A stretch of DNA of 64,000 nucleotides from Mytilus edulis (GCF_963676685.1 NC_092346.1:79871821-79935820), one strand, 5' to 3'. Shown: positions 12,801 through 24,424, counted from the first letter of the stretch. Notes: generated by a model from the sequence alone, not told the origin. A program made the numbers and translations.

Positions 12801-14836
12801 TTGTTCACAGAACATCAGAAATATCTTTAACTAGCATTTAATTAAAGTGAGGCAAAAACTCAAATGGTCATGTGTACTACTTATGGTTAAATGAGTGGTT
12901 TCTAGTTTGAAAGGATGTATACATGGTAGACACTCTAGTGTCTGATATTTTATAGGGGACCATGTACAATGTATGAAGGATGTCTCCAAGTAAATGTTTG
13001 TCCATTTCATAAAAAACATATTTATTTTGGTAGACAGCTTATATTCCATCCATTGAAATGAAAATCCTTTTCAAAAAAAAATATTTATCTTTATTTTGGT
13101 AAACAGATTAGAAAGAATTAATGTGTTTATATTGGTAATCTGATTTAATGTCACTGATAGACAATCCCTTTTATATATAAATTAACTGATTATGGAATAA
13201 TACTGCTTAGCTAAAAAGTTATAAAATTCCCCACTGTGATTTTAGACAGTGACTAATAGATTATAAAGTTCTGAATCAATAATGTATTTAATTAAATTAG
13301 AGTAACTATTTAGTACTTTAACATACTTATGGTTGGCTAAAAATTGGTCAATACCATTGACCAGCAGGCAGTAAATACCAGTCAATACTGGCAAATACTT
13401 GTTGGTTTAAATTTTAATAGGAAATTACAACAAAGCCAATCCTTAATCACTAATTCTAGAGTTCAGATAGGTGTAGATCTCAATATAAAACCCAAAATAT
13501 GACCCAAATCCTAAATTCCAGCAAAAATAAAATCTCAATCCTGATGTCATGAAAAGGGTACTTTTGACTCTCACAAATAAACCGAAGAGGAAATTAGTGT
13601 TCATCCATAATTTGTTAAATGTATGTTTAGGGCTTCCTTACCTTAAAATTGTAAAAGGTTGTAATTTTTCAGTCTCAGTGAATAATTTTATATGAATACA
13701 TTTTTTCTTCTACCGACACTCAATACACTGATTATATAGACATGTTTGTAGATGACAAAAAATAAGTTTACCCAGAATATAGTGACTGTAATCCGGTTTG
13801 TAGATGTAATAAAGTAAGTTTACCCAGAATATAGTGACTGTAATCCGGTTTGTAGATGTAATAAAGTAAGTTTACCCAGAATATAGTGACTGTAATCCGG
13901 TTTGTAGATGTAATAAAGTAAGTTTACCCAGAATATAGTGACTGTAATCCGGTTTGTAGATGTAATAAAGTAAGTTTACCCAGAATATAGTGACTGTAAT
14001 CCCTCTTCTTTAAATATTCGTAAGAAAGCATGGGACATGCCCCGGTACTTTAGTTCTGTAAGACTTCGGTCAATTATCTGACCCTGTATCTGTAAACGGG
14101 TTTTCGTTGTATCGATTGGAAACGTACCTGAAACAAATAATTAAATTTAAGAACAATTAGTACTCATGTATTTCCCATCTATAAACATGTAGCAGTTTCA
14201 TGTGAACCCTGCTGATTTATGGACATTTCTCCAATAATAATAGGTGTTGCACTAACTCTTGAAATCCTCCATTAAATGAAGTTTATATGTATACCCAGTC
14301 ATTCATCATGACCACAGATTATAGAGATAAAATGTATAGTTGTTCTCATTGAAAACCTCTACATTAAAACTCTTATAAACTGTATAAAAGATCTTTTAGC
14401 AGACAGATAATTACCTTTCCAAAATTGTCATGATTGTAGATGATCATATGCTGTCCTGGTTAATTTTATTTATTAAAATCTTTATAAATCTTATTCATAT
14501 CATATAGTTTGCAGTCCCTAGCTATTTAAAGGTTTATGATATTTGTGGGCAAGAGGTTTGACCACTGTTTATTTTCCAGAAAACTGTCATAAATTTTGCC
14601 AAATTGGGTACACAAAAAATCAGACTTATACAAAATGCATCTTTAGTAATCATGTTTATGAAGTAACAATATATATCATAAACAATGCAATGGTGAAAAT
14701 CTTATTTGATTGAAACAGTTGGATATTTGAACATTTGTTTTTGGGAGGAAACTTTTCTAATTAACTAAGCATACATACCACATTCAGCTACAATGGATGC
14801 AACTCCTCCATACAGAAAAGGACGCCAATCGTTCAT
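6808..14836 (-). CDS. SLC25A14/A30-like mitochondrial carrier, spliced, 3' end missing
   Basis: Seven exons join in frame (14836-14779, 14127-13980, 12437-12343, 8851-8766, 8273-8175, 7807-7683, 6868-6808) to 224 residues; every junction has GT/AG and the phases agree. The protein begins [11 protein letters not shown] and carries three mitochondrial carrier signatures about 100 residues apart: PIDTTK at 23-28, PTDLLK at 124-129, PIDVVK at 219-224. Segments such as [25 protein letters not shown] and THFLSSF match what I remember of the UCP5/UCP6 (KMCP1) branch. Family members are inner-membrane proteins of six helices and about 290 residues; the human ones have been reported to exchange small inorganic anions. 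The last two helices (about 70 residues) are not found down to position 1, so at least one exon lies off the left edge. The exact orthologue (A14 or A30) is not resolved. No frameshift or stop is seen. Confidence 0.93.
7683..7807 (-). CDS. Carrier coding exon 6
   Basis: 125 bp encoding [20 protein letters not shown] and on to KPTHF, with a split Leu codon at the 3' end. Acceptor TTTGCAG, donor CTTGTAAGT. TAQRAA is typical of the UCP-like carriers. Confidence 0.94.
8175..8273 (-). CDS. Carrier coding exon 5
   Basis: 99 bp, 33 whole codons ([10 protein letters not shown] to EGLRGLWR), covering the matrix loop after the second signature. Acceptor TTTTCAAG, donor AGGGTTTG. It joins in phase to exons 4 and 6 as LLK-VRMQ and LWR-GVVP. 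Confidence 0.93.
8385..8610. repeat. Dispersed repeat (GAGTTGTCTCAT family)
   Basis: Contains TTTGCTGTTCGTTGTGAGCC and GGAGAGTTGTCTCAT and ends with TACCACATCTT. Related copies are at 46770-46890 and 57480-57745 in this window. It lies in the carrier intron between exons 4 and 5. There is no coding content. Confidence 0.7.
8766..8851 (-). CDS. Carrier coding exon 4 (second signature motif)
   Basis: 86 bp encoding the third membrane helix and NPTDLLK, the second carrier signature, ending exactly at the donor AAAGTAAG. The acceptor is TTTACAG. Confidence 0.93.
9061..9190 (+). repeat. Intronic segment duplicated at 12035-12170
   Basis: ATGCAAAGTTGATAGCACAT through GAGCCAAATATGATGCTG and onward is present again at about 12047-12170 with small differences. 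The second copy is followed by a further partial copy of its own left flank (GTTTTCTTTGTATGTTGCA at about 11995 and 12192). This points to an old tandem repeat with a unit of about 185 bp, into which other repeats later inserted. Confidence 0.75.
9449..11701. mobile_element. Non-autonomous element, 2.25 kb, with short inverted ends and internal tandem blocks
   Basis: TTTATACGACCGCA at 9473-9486 is matched in reverse complement at 11688-11701, 14 of 14. The element interrupts a copy of another dispersed repeat, which places the insertion limits close to 9449 and 11701. Inside are a 154-bp-offset duplication (10042 and 10196), TTGCACAA-rich palindromes (10360-10450), two pairs of alternating units of about 130 bp beginning GGACCAA (10470-10990), four units of about 160 bp containing CCCAACCTTCC (11035-11600) and an ACG microsatellite (11622-11640). 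No transposase coding is seen. The class is unknown, and no clear target duplication was found. Confidence 0.7.
10042..10310 (+). repeat. Two direct copies of a 115-bp unit
   Basis: CTTCATCAGCAACATTTTAT through GTCTGGCAAATTTCCAACAT occurs at 10042-10155 and again at 10196-10309, nearly identical, separated by about 40 bp. Confidence 0.85.
12343..12437 (-). CDS. Carrier coding exon 3
   Basis: 95 bp encoding [20 protein letters not shown] and the following loop to PDPA. Acceptor CTACTTCAG, donor AGGTAAAA. The [13 protein letters not shown] stretch is the strongest pointer to the UCP5/UCP6 branch. Confidence 0.93.
13744..14003 (-). repeat. 52-bp minisatellite containing the exon-2 splice donor
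   Basis: Five units with exact 52-base spacing: CCCAGAATAT starts at 13771, 13823, 13875, 13927 and 13979. On the minus strand each unit holds the last 23 bases of carrier exon 2, the GGGTAAAC donor and about 25 bases of intron. Only the unit at 13979 is continuous with the rest of exon 2. The unit at 13771 differs in its intron part (GATGACAAAAAATAAG), which marks it as the original intron side. Confidence 0.95.
13980..14127 (-). CDS. Carrier coding exon 2 (first signature motif)
   Basis: 148 bp, phase 1 in and phase 2 out, encoding [16 protein letters not shown] at the front and [10 protein letters not shown] at the end. The acceptor is TTGTTTCAG and the donor GGGTAAAC. The last 23 bases of the exon and the donor are copied four more times in the adjoining intron. 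Confidence 0.92.
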
Positions 14837-14890
14837 TCCTTTATTTATCTTTACTTTTAACAACAACTTCTCCACAAAATGCTAGAAGAT
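14779..14890 (-). CDS. Carrier coding exon 1 (start codon and 5' UTR)
   Basis: The ATG is at 14836-14834, where family proteins start a few residues before the W-x-P-F-x-Y-GG motif. The coding part (14779-14836) gives 19 codons plus one base, ending at donor GTATGT. A pyrimidine-poor but usable acceptor (TACTCAG) ends at 14891, so 14837-14890 is probably 5' UTR and a noncoding exon lies further upstream. The coding part is firm; the UTR boundary is a guess. Confidence 0.85.
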
Positions 14891-17165
14891 CTGAGTATTT
14901 AAATTTCAAAAGCTGGAAAAGAGAGTATGAGAATGTCTATTAACACTGTCTATTATACAAACTTCTAATCTAAAATGGTTGCGTGTTACTTATAAAATGA
15001 CTGGAATGTCTTATGAGCTTAAATATCAGCCATTCCTTTTTATTAATCCAATTCAATGTAAGGTTTAAATCTTAACATGTTTTGTTAATATATTTCAATA
15101 CAATTTAAGCTTTTAATTTTGTATTTTTGTATGTTACATTACAAGTAAATAACAATTTTGGACATAAGCCAAATTGAATTTCCTTCTTCTCATTAAAATG
15201 ATTGTAATATTATGCAATGTCAGAAAAACAAATATAAAATCAATACTTTGCTACAATTATTTGACATTGAATATCTGTTCTCAGAGCTCATCAGTTGTGT
15301 CTTAACTTCACATACATTTGTAGGCTTCATTGCAAAATGAATTTCCCTTATACATGTTATACACAAGTACATAGACGAATATCATACATATAGTACACAC
15401 AAAAACATGACAAAAATTTATTCAGTCTGTTCAAAAAATAGACATTAGCTAGTCATACTATACTATACATTTTTTTATGCTTCTTGACTTTCATTTCTCA
15501 GTCTAGAAATATTGATTATATTTACTTTACATTTTAGAAACATTTATAGCTAATATATATAGGTCATGTAGGTTGGACTCATTTAATATATATATTATAT
15601 ATATCGGTTAAGTATTTACCTTAAGTTTCTCGTGCTTTATAACACTTATAGCTTTTAAAATGTTCCTTTAAAATTTAATATGTAAATATAAATATATGTT
15701 TAAAGCTAACTTATTTTAACAATTGAACAAAAAGCATACTTTTTATATACAATTGTATTAAGAAATACCTTAAACTTTAATGAGATATACCAGTACTTAC
15801 CGCTATTCTTGCTGTTGTTCAAATTTATTATGAATGTTATACATGTTATAGCAGATTCATTTTTTTTTTATCTTATTAAAAATCCTGAAGTGACCTACTG
15901 ATCTTAGATATCATAAAATTCCTAACCTTGACTGACCTATAATAATGACCAGTATATCCAAATATTTAAAACCTTATTTATTTTAAGTTTAAAGTTAATT
16001 AAATCTATTTATAGGTCAATCTTTGTTGAAAACTATTCAGGTGAAGAAATCTAGGTGACAGAGGCTAAATAATATTGGAATGGAATGTGGACTAAATGGA
16101 AGTATTCCAAGTCTGTTAATGAATTTTTTGTTTTGATGTCAAATAAATAGATTTGTTATTTGAATGTATAGTTAAAAGTACAATGTTTGTGAACAATTTA
16201 AATCAAACTATAATTATCTGAAGTCCTAACTTTTAGAAGAAAAAAAAACCATGATATTGCTCCTAAGACAAGAAACCACTGTGTGTACCACTCCTTATAT
16301 CATGTTTATATCATTATCTTAAAACTGTTATCTTTTAATAATTGATAAGATAATATGCTTCTGTATTAGTTGATCTTCAGGTTTCAGCAGAATAGGTATT
16401 AATATAAAATTCAAAATTAGGTTGAAAATAGAATACTATAGTCTGTCTTTTATCATTGTTCATGCAGTCACACAACTCTGATGATCAGTCAATAGCTGAA
16501 GTACATAACATTTTGCAAAATTAAAACTGTGTGTTTTCTGCAGATATGGGTAGACAAAAGTACATGATAAGCATATAATAAAGCCATATCATTTTGTAAA
16601 ATAAAACTTTTTTTTAACTTTTTTTATTTAATATTAAGAGCAGTGTCACACTGTGTACATATATTATTTTCAAAAACTGTACTCCCCTCCCCCACCCATA
16701 AAAAAATTGAAAAAATAAATATTTTTTAGCTTACATCCTGTGCATGTATGTATACATGAATGAAATGACAGACTTACTCTACATCTCAAACATTTATATC
16801 ATGGTACATGTAATATGTACGTGTACAGTTCTATTTAATAACCTACACTGACCATTACATTTAATGTGTACATGTACATGTTATACTTAATGACCTGTTC
16901 TAACCAAGACAAGGTCATTTTCTATCACTGTTTATACATGTATCATATACAAATGTAGATTACATTATAGTGCCTAACAAGATTTTGTGAGGTAGACGAA
17001 ATTGACTTTAAAACAATCGTATTGACTTTTGATGTGCAGAAATAGGCAGATCGGACATATTTTGACTTTAGTTACTTACTTCTTAAGTTTGGGATTAATT
17101 GTAATCAACATATTCCAATGAGACTGAAAAATGCTTTTTTTTATTATGATAAATAATAATTTTAC
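14891..17165. other. Probable intron 1 of the carrier gene
   Basis: AT-rich with no coding signal on either strand. It includes an AT palindrome at about 15583-15604 and good-looking minus-strand donor motifs at 15799 (GCGGTAAGT) and 15620. No recognisable element was found. Confidence 0.4.
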
Positions 17166-17220
17166 CTGCCGTAGTCGTGCGTAAAATATATTTCGGTATT
17201 TCTCTTACGAAAATGACTTG
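17166..17220 (-). other. Candidate noncoding first exon of the carrier gene
   Basis: On the minus strand a short stretch richer in CpG (ACGCACGACTACGGCAG) is followed at once by GTAAAATT, a good donor at 17165-17164. It lies about 2.3 kb upstream of the ATG exon, which has its own acceptor. This is a guess from base composition and donor only; no promoter motif settles it. Confidence 0.25.
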
Positions 17221-17229
17221 TTTAATGGA

Positions 17230-19200
17230 ACAAAACGTATTATTTGTAAACTTTCTCTTTACTCTTCACAATAGGCTTTTAAAAAATAACCTTTCAACTG
17301 TATATTCCGAAAATTTTGTGAAAATCGAATAAGTGGCAATTATTACCTTTCATACCTTAACTTTCATTGATATAACATAATATTGACTCGTCCAGTGTCC
17401 AGTTTGAAGGTCATTTTAGTTACCGTACACATTCATGCACGTTCTAATTAATCAATAGTCATGTATGAAAAGCATAAAGAAGTTTGAAGGTAACTAATAA
17501 CAACTTAATCCAATCAAATTGCCTATGATTCAATAACAATGACCAGTCCACATCATAAAAATGTATAGGGGTAAACTGGGTAGGGAGAACATGTCAGATA
17601 TATTAAGTTCATTTTTTTGCAATAACGAGTAAAAATTTGTTAACCAATAGATTTGTTATAATTTCATAAACATGTCGTTATGTATTGGTATAGTTTTTGG
17701 ATCTTTCATTAGCGTATTTAAGGCTGTAGAAAGTTTGGCCTTCAAAAGTCAACATAATCATTGACTTTATCATGTTTATAAAGAAAATTCGCCTTTTTAA
17801 AACATTGAATGTTTCACAAATAATACGCGACAACAAAGCAAAATCATTTCTTAAAACACTGCAAAAAAAATAATTCTGATTGATGCAGTGGTATTGTCAT
17901 AAATTGCACTGGAGTGAACAGTGGTACATCAAACGTCGAATTCCCTCACACAATGTTATCACACACTATAGTTGGGATTAATGTTAACATAAAGTACAAA
18001 ATAACATGGTCATGATGGTACTCTGATAACAAAGACATGTTTTCAAGACATACCCATTTCACAATGGTAAAATAAAACCAAGAAAAAATTCTCTATAATA
18101 AGCCCAGACATAGTGAGAGTAATAAAACATTTAATAGTACCGTTCTCTGTCTACATGTAGGAGTAGAAGCATTTATTGACTATTAAACTTTTTCCAGCTG
18201 GCTTCTACCCAATCCATTAACCATCATGTGTTATAGATTCAAGTCTTATTTGATTAAGCTCATCATTTCTGATAGGAAGGTTTGGTAGCCTGTTACACTT
18301 GTGATATACAACTTAGGAAATTTACACAAATGTTACCAAATCAATAATGCTGACATATGAAATAGCTTCTGGCTCAATAAGATATTTTATGTGGGTGGCT
18401 GTTGTTCAATATATTGCCTGATTTATTCAAATGATTTTCTAGTTTCTTATATTTATATAAATTGCTGTTAATAATTCCATATCTAATTATTACCAGGCGG
18501 TTGGGGCTAGAATTTTAGCCAAGACGCCATCTAATTAACTATGGAGTTGACCTTCTATGACCATACATTGTATAAGTGATTTAAACATAAACAAAGATAT
18601 AAATAGATTAAGCAACCTGTGCAACTAGATTTTTATAGTTCTGTTAAATTTTGTTTTATGAATTATAAATTTATGTTTATCGTGGTTTTTACCTTTATAA
18701 GAAAGATTTTGTGTAGATCGAATTAGTCTATCAAATTATTTACCTTTGTTTCACTTTCAATGTTGACATTCTTTTCCTTTAAATAACCATACACGGGCAA
18801 TTCATGCGTATACTATCTCTTTCTATGGGGTTAAATTGGAGTTCACATGAATACGGATTTAATGAGGTCGAGTTTTTCACTTGCAAGTGAATAAATCATT
18901 ATCAATGTTTATTAGGTTTATTTGATAAAATTGAACAATTTTAGCTGATCAAAGCAAATTATTACTTCCATTTTTCACTTTCATTAATGATTGAACAAAT
19001 AAAATCATACTTTAGATTTTTTATGTATCTCGTAGCTAGTGCCTCTTTAACAAAGACTAATAGGGGAAAATCAATGGTGGTATTACACCTCCAGAGACAG
19101 GAGTCTTACAAAATTATGCCCAAGAAAGATAATTCATTTAAAGTTTTACTCATTACCTACTCAAGATATATCTAATTCTTTATCACTTAGAGTACAAAGG
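17230..19200. other. Stretch with no recognisable gene
   Basis: AT-rich sequence with only short, low-complexity open frames. Nothing recognisable was seen on either strand apart from scattered simple-sequence stretches. Confidence 0.5.
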
Positions 19201-19207
19201 TTTCAGC

Positions 19208-19772
19208 CAGGGATGGGGTCTATTACTTTAAAATGTAATCGATTAAATTACAATTACTTTGCTAATAAAATGTAATCGATTACATTACAATTACACCCTA
19301 TTTCATATGTAATCGATTACATTAGATTACTTTTCTTTATCATAAGAGCTCAATCTCACAAAGAAATATTGGAGAGGCAATTTTCTTTAGTAAACTGTTA
19401 ACAAAATAAAACACTTGGTTATACAAATTTGTTATATAGATGATACAATTTATCACATTAAACAAGGTCCCATCATTGTGAATACTAGTTTCATGATTTT
19501 TCATTCAAGCTTTACATTTTTTATTTCCATCTTGTATATCAAAATTATTTTCATATATATACAAGATATGTAATCAGCAAGTAATCATATGAATGTAATC
19601 TTAAAGTAATCTAAAAGTAATCATGATTACACCTGATTTTTGCCATGTAATCGATTACATTATGATTACTTGTCATCAGAAATTGCATGATTACTGATTA
19701 CATAGGATTACACTGCAAAATGTAATCGATTACAGATGATTACGTTTACTGATTACGATTACCCCATGCCTG
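19208..19772. mobile_element. hAT-like MITE rich in TAATCGATTA
   Basis: The ends CAGGGATGGGGT (19208) and, in reverse complement, CAGGCATGGGGT (19772) form 12-bp inverted repeats with one mismatch. The 8 bp on either side (GTTTCAGC and CCTTTAGC) agree at five positions and could be a decayed 8-bp target duplication, the size made by hAT transposases. The interior carries repeated palindromes of the type TGTAATCGATTACA, dense near both ends, and no transposase. Class assignment is inference from terminus and duplication length. Confidence 0.65.
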
Positions 19773-19813
19773 CCTTTAGCTGTTTTTTTCCAAATGTTAT
19801 GGGCCAAACATAA

Positions 19814-20806
19814 GGCCTAAATTAAAATATTGTTTGTTTGCCCTTTTCCGACCCTATGTTTTGAAACAGGGTAGGTAGGTAGGTAAAATATTTTATTTTT
19901 TCCCCAAAAAAATAACTTGGCTCGGTATATTATTTGTCATGGGTAGGCAGTAGGTAAAATATTTTATTTTATAGATACATGTACAAAATCTGCATAATGT
20001 CATTTTTTTTGTCCGTTTTCTTTTTGCAAATAAGTTTTCCGCTGGGACTATTAGTTTTGAAAAAAAAATATATAAGAGATAAATTTGTACTGGTAAGATA
20101 ATGTCCCGGCAGACATATATTACTAGTCGAAAAAGTCCCTAGAGTGTTACACATTTCGTGTGTGCCTTTTTTTCCAATAAAAATGCTATAAGACTTAAAA
20201 CTCAATTGTCACGTATTTTGCATCACATTTATAAATGATCTGTATGGAAAACTTGGCGATTTTACTGCCAGATATTCTCCACTTTACAGGGTTTTGTCAC
20301 TTTTGGTTCATGTCAGATATAAATAATTTAGCGGCATCGTTAACATAATCATTCTGATATGCGGATTACAAAAGGCCATCCCTACATAGAATACAACGTC
20401 CATTTACAAATTAGTTTGTACACATGTTAATACTTTTGTATCAAACGAACTTTTTTGTAAATGAACCCTGCTCTTTAAGTTTAAAGGTACAGAGTAATGT
20501 ACTTCATATCATGATTTCAGAAAGCGTTCAACATCGATTTCAAACAGATGCTTTGAAACTTCAAATGCAAGTGTTCATGTCAAACGCTCAGGTGATACCA
20601 AATGGACTGGACCTTATACGTAAAGATAAAACCCGAGGATTCCGGTAAAAAAGTTTTGAGCGGGAAATACAAATATAAGATTTTTGGTAGGAACGAAAAA
20701 AATAAAATAAAATCTTGCTGGTAAATACAAATAAAAGATTTTCAGGCGGAACGAATTGATAGGGTCGGTCGGTAAAGGGCAAACAAACAATATTTTAATT
20801 TAAGCC
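19814..20806. mobile_element. Harbinger-like non-autonomous element with 3-bp TAA duplication
   Basis: The inverted ends agree for 33 bp with one mismatch (GGCCTAAATTAAAATATTGT and onward) and continue imperfectly through CCGACCCTAT. TAA flanks both sides (19811-19813 and 20807-20809), the 3-bp TWA duplication expected of PIF/Harbinger transposases. The 993-bp interior has GTAGGTAGGTAGG near the left end, short AT-rich motifs and no credible transposase. The element sits 41 bp from the hAT-like MITE. Confidence 0.75.
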
Positions 20807-20809
20807 TAA

Positions 20810-23800
20810 GAGGCACTTAATTTGGGGGTTGGGGGACTGTACTGCAGTGGTCATGATTGTTGTTCATATATTCTACCAATATATTTTTAATTATTTTTTT
20901 GGTTTGTTGGTTTTCCTTTTTTAAATTTTCTACATTGTCAGATTGTCATACTGGTCAGTGTCATTTTATAGCTTACATTATCAAATATGATAAAATCATC
21001 CCAAATACTTATGAATCAACATGTGCTTTATTGATGACCTTTTCCTGTTGATATTAATACAGATATTCTGCCAAGGCCAATTCAGATTTACATGTAAGTC
21101 ATATTTTCCCATATGTTATAGATTATGATACTTAAATCAACAGTTCGACAGACTTCGATTATGATGTATTTAGATGCATAAGATACTTATTTTTCTTAAA
21201 ATATTAAGAATATTAAATTGCATTAAAATTTTAACTAGTAGTCAGGGCTTTGGAATTCCCATTTCCTGTTTCGCAGGGAATTTAAATGAAATACTGTCTA
21301 GATTAATATTTCATTATGAAATAGTGTCCCTGTCCATGAAAGGAGTATTCAGTATTTTCAGATTCATCAAAAGATTTTGACCACTTTTTAAACACTTAAG
21401 TGTCTATTTCATTTGATTCAATTAATTTATGTGAAAGATTTTAACTAATTTAGTCATTAAAAACATTCCGATTCAAGCTTAAATATGACAAATCTACCAA
21501 ATATGCCGAAAAATGTCACTTTTCAGATGTTTTTTGTCAAAAATGAAAGTGGTCGCATCTGTGTTCATCCCCAACCTTTATATATGTTATGTATTATCAT
21601 CAAATACATCTTACATTTCAATATTTAGGATGAACACGAATGCGGCCACTTTTGTTTTACACGGAAACCGTCTAAAATTTAACTAAAATGCTAGAATTAT
21701 GAAGATTTCAAAAACAGCCCATATTTATGTAGCAGAAGCATTCTACTGTCCATTAAATAACTAAAAGTTTACATTTTAACAATTTTGTAAAACTTCTATA
21801 TTTTGGGGCCAAAAGGGAGTCTTACTCAAGTTACTGGACCTACTCCTTTTGACACCAACATTTGGACAATCTTAAAAAGCTTTCACTATGAAATTCTGTC
21901 CTTGACAATATTTCACTCTGAAATAGTGTCCACCGACCATATTTCATATAAAATTTTGTCCGACAGACAATTTTCAATGGAGGAAAATATGTTCACTATG
22001 AAATACTGTCCATGAATTGATATCTCAATCAAAATATTACAAAATTAAAAACATTACAGACATGCTGCATGCACATTTTAAAATTTATATTTACTGAAAT
22101 CAATTTGTATTTAGCAAGTATATGTAGTGGAGTCCAAATCACTAGAGGACTTCAGGGCCAGAGAGAACACCATCCCCTGGACCCAGCCAAATCTTAAATA
22201 CTAAAATAAACAGCAGGAGAATCAGTGACAGCGTATGTAATTAAGCATATTTTATTGTAAATACGATCTAGCTTTTCCTGGACTTTTACTTATGGCCAGA
22301 GCAGAGGAGTGGCCTCCTGTCTGTTTGAGATACGCCAGAGGCAATTACACAAGTGCCTGTGGGCAATTACACTTTTAATAGAGTTCGACTGGTAACCGGG
22401 AAGAAGAAAGTCGGCTGACTAAGAGTACGAATAGACCAGGCTTTCTATAAGAAAAAAATAATGGTGTATTGTGTTGAAAATGTTCCATGAATGTTAAAAC
22501 TAAATAAATCACAAAACATTCGGTTGTCCTCACTGGGTCATGCTATCTACATTAAATATGCGGCGTAAATAATATAGGTCAAGGTCATGCGTTTTTCTCA
22601 TGTTTTGTGGATTTTCACCTATAAAACTCAATAGAATATACAAAGTTTGTATCTTAACGTACAGAATCCTTGACATTTAATACTTTTGATAACTGGGTAA
22701 ACAATTTAAACTCTACGTGTACTTACAGTTACAACAAGTGTACATGTGGAACCGAGTCAGAACTGTCTAGCCGTGGAAATTACCGGATGTTAATTAGGAA
22801 AAGGGACCAAGTCGGCCCGAAAAATAAAGTCGACACAATACAAAAGGACGGATTACCATGATTTCTAATATGACGCTTCTCAGTGTGTGATGGTATTTTC
22901 CATACTAATTCTAAAGATTATGTAAAAATATGTTTATCTTTTGAATTTTATGAACGTTTTACAAATTAAAACCAAGTTTGTGTTTGAACTTTTATCTGAT
23001 ATAATAATATCTTATAATTAATTATCTCTTATTTGTGATTCACTTTTCTAATGAGTCATACCAACAGAGAAGCCGTGTTCGAATTACATGTTTTTTGAGG
23101 TGTGGATCTTAAAAATGCACAACTTCAACAACAAAAAATCGAATGTGTAATCTATGGTATTCAGGAATAGCTAGTCTTCAACCTCTCATTTTTTTAGTCT
23201 GCCCTTCACGAAATATCTAATCATATTTTTTATATATATTTTCGAACTTTCGAAAAATTCCCCCTAACAACCGATCAGACAATACTGATCAATACTTTTT
23301 TCAAGTTCACTAAATGGGAGACTGATAATTTTGATGTAGTAGAATTCTGACAGTTATTTACAACCGAGTAAAAGAATAAAACTACAATCGACTAGTGAGA
23401 CAGTTAACCACTTATATTGCTGATATTTTATTTAACAAATAAAAATAATATTTCAAAACAAACATTCCTTAATAAATTTAATGAAATTTCACTTAGCATA
23501 GTTTTTGTGCGTTTTAAATACTGAAAAAAAGTATAAAAAGTATTAAACAGTCAACTGCAGATTATTTTGGATGTATCAATATTATTGTTATGCAATTTAA
23601 CGTTTTATAAGATTGGGTTGAGTATATGTATACCTGTAGGGTAGAAAAACGACGTCTTTCTTCACAAATCGATGGAACCCTACATTAGAAATGGTCTTTA
23701 GGCATTGCAGATTTGGCTTAAAACGGTCCGAGCTGTTTTTGGGCCGAGTGTCTTTATAGTGTATTTGAAAAAAAAGCGCTGACTTTTGTCATGTACGCCA

Positions 23801-23940
23801 GTAAATCATCCTTCTGTAGGATCACCTTCATAAAATGACACACTATCACATATGGAGACTATGCCATGTATACTGAATTCAACATTTTTTATATCAACGA
23901 ACTAAACTGAAGGAGAGTTCTGGAATTAATTTAATGGAAT
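20810..23940. other. Stretch without genes; scattered TATGAAAT-TGTCC motif
   Basis: Short open frames here lack motif or codon structure. A degenerate motif GAAATANTGTCC recurs at about 21291, 21316, 21888, 21914, 21948 and 21997. Nothing else was recognised. Confidence 0.45.
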
Positions 23941-23944
23941 TGCA

Positions 23945-24073
23945 CACAGGCAATTGTCTCAAAACAAATTTCCTATATAGCCTACCTTAATATTACATGT
24001 TACATTATATGTTATATATAATGTTATATTAAGGTATATCGGAATTTTTTTCTGAGACAAGTGCATGCCTGTG
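23945..24073. repeat. Short foldback element (129 bp)
   Basis: The left half (CACAGGCAATTGTCTCAAAA to CCTACCTTAATATTACAT) and the reverse complement of the right half (CACAGGCATGCACTTGTCTC to ATACCTTAATATAACAT) match over about 60 bases with small indels. The tip is TATA-rich. It could be a small MITE or a structured transcript; no target duplication is clear. Confidence 0.65.
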
Positions 24074-24424
24074 AATGAGACATCTTTTCACCAGAACCAA
24101 AGTGTCGAGGGTGTAAGAATCTAAATTTAAGTCAACCCTGTCGTACCAATAATGTACAAAATTGAAAATCTATACGCCACCGGCCCCGGCATGAAAAGGG
24201 ACCAATTGGAAAGATAAAAACGGACGGTCAAGTCCCACGCAATAGGACTCACGCATTTCCGCATGCTTATTTGGCGACATATTTCATTTCCCCTATCAAT
24301 ATTGTTTTTCACTTTGATCTTTAATATTTTTGCAAGAAATAACTATCAGTGAAAAAAAAAATATTTTAGTGATTATGCAAAATCCATGAAAAATCAGGGA
24401 TTTTGCATGATCTCTGATTATAAC

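Noticed and set aside
20424..20648. 74-codon frame inside the Harbinger-like element as a transposase
   Set aside because: Too short and without any DDE or DNA-binding motif; the element is taken as non-autonomous.
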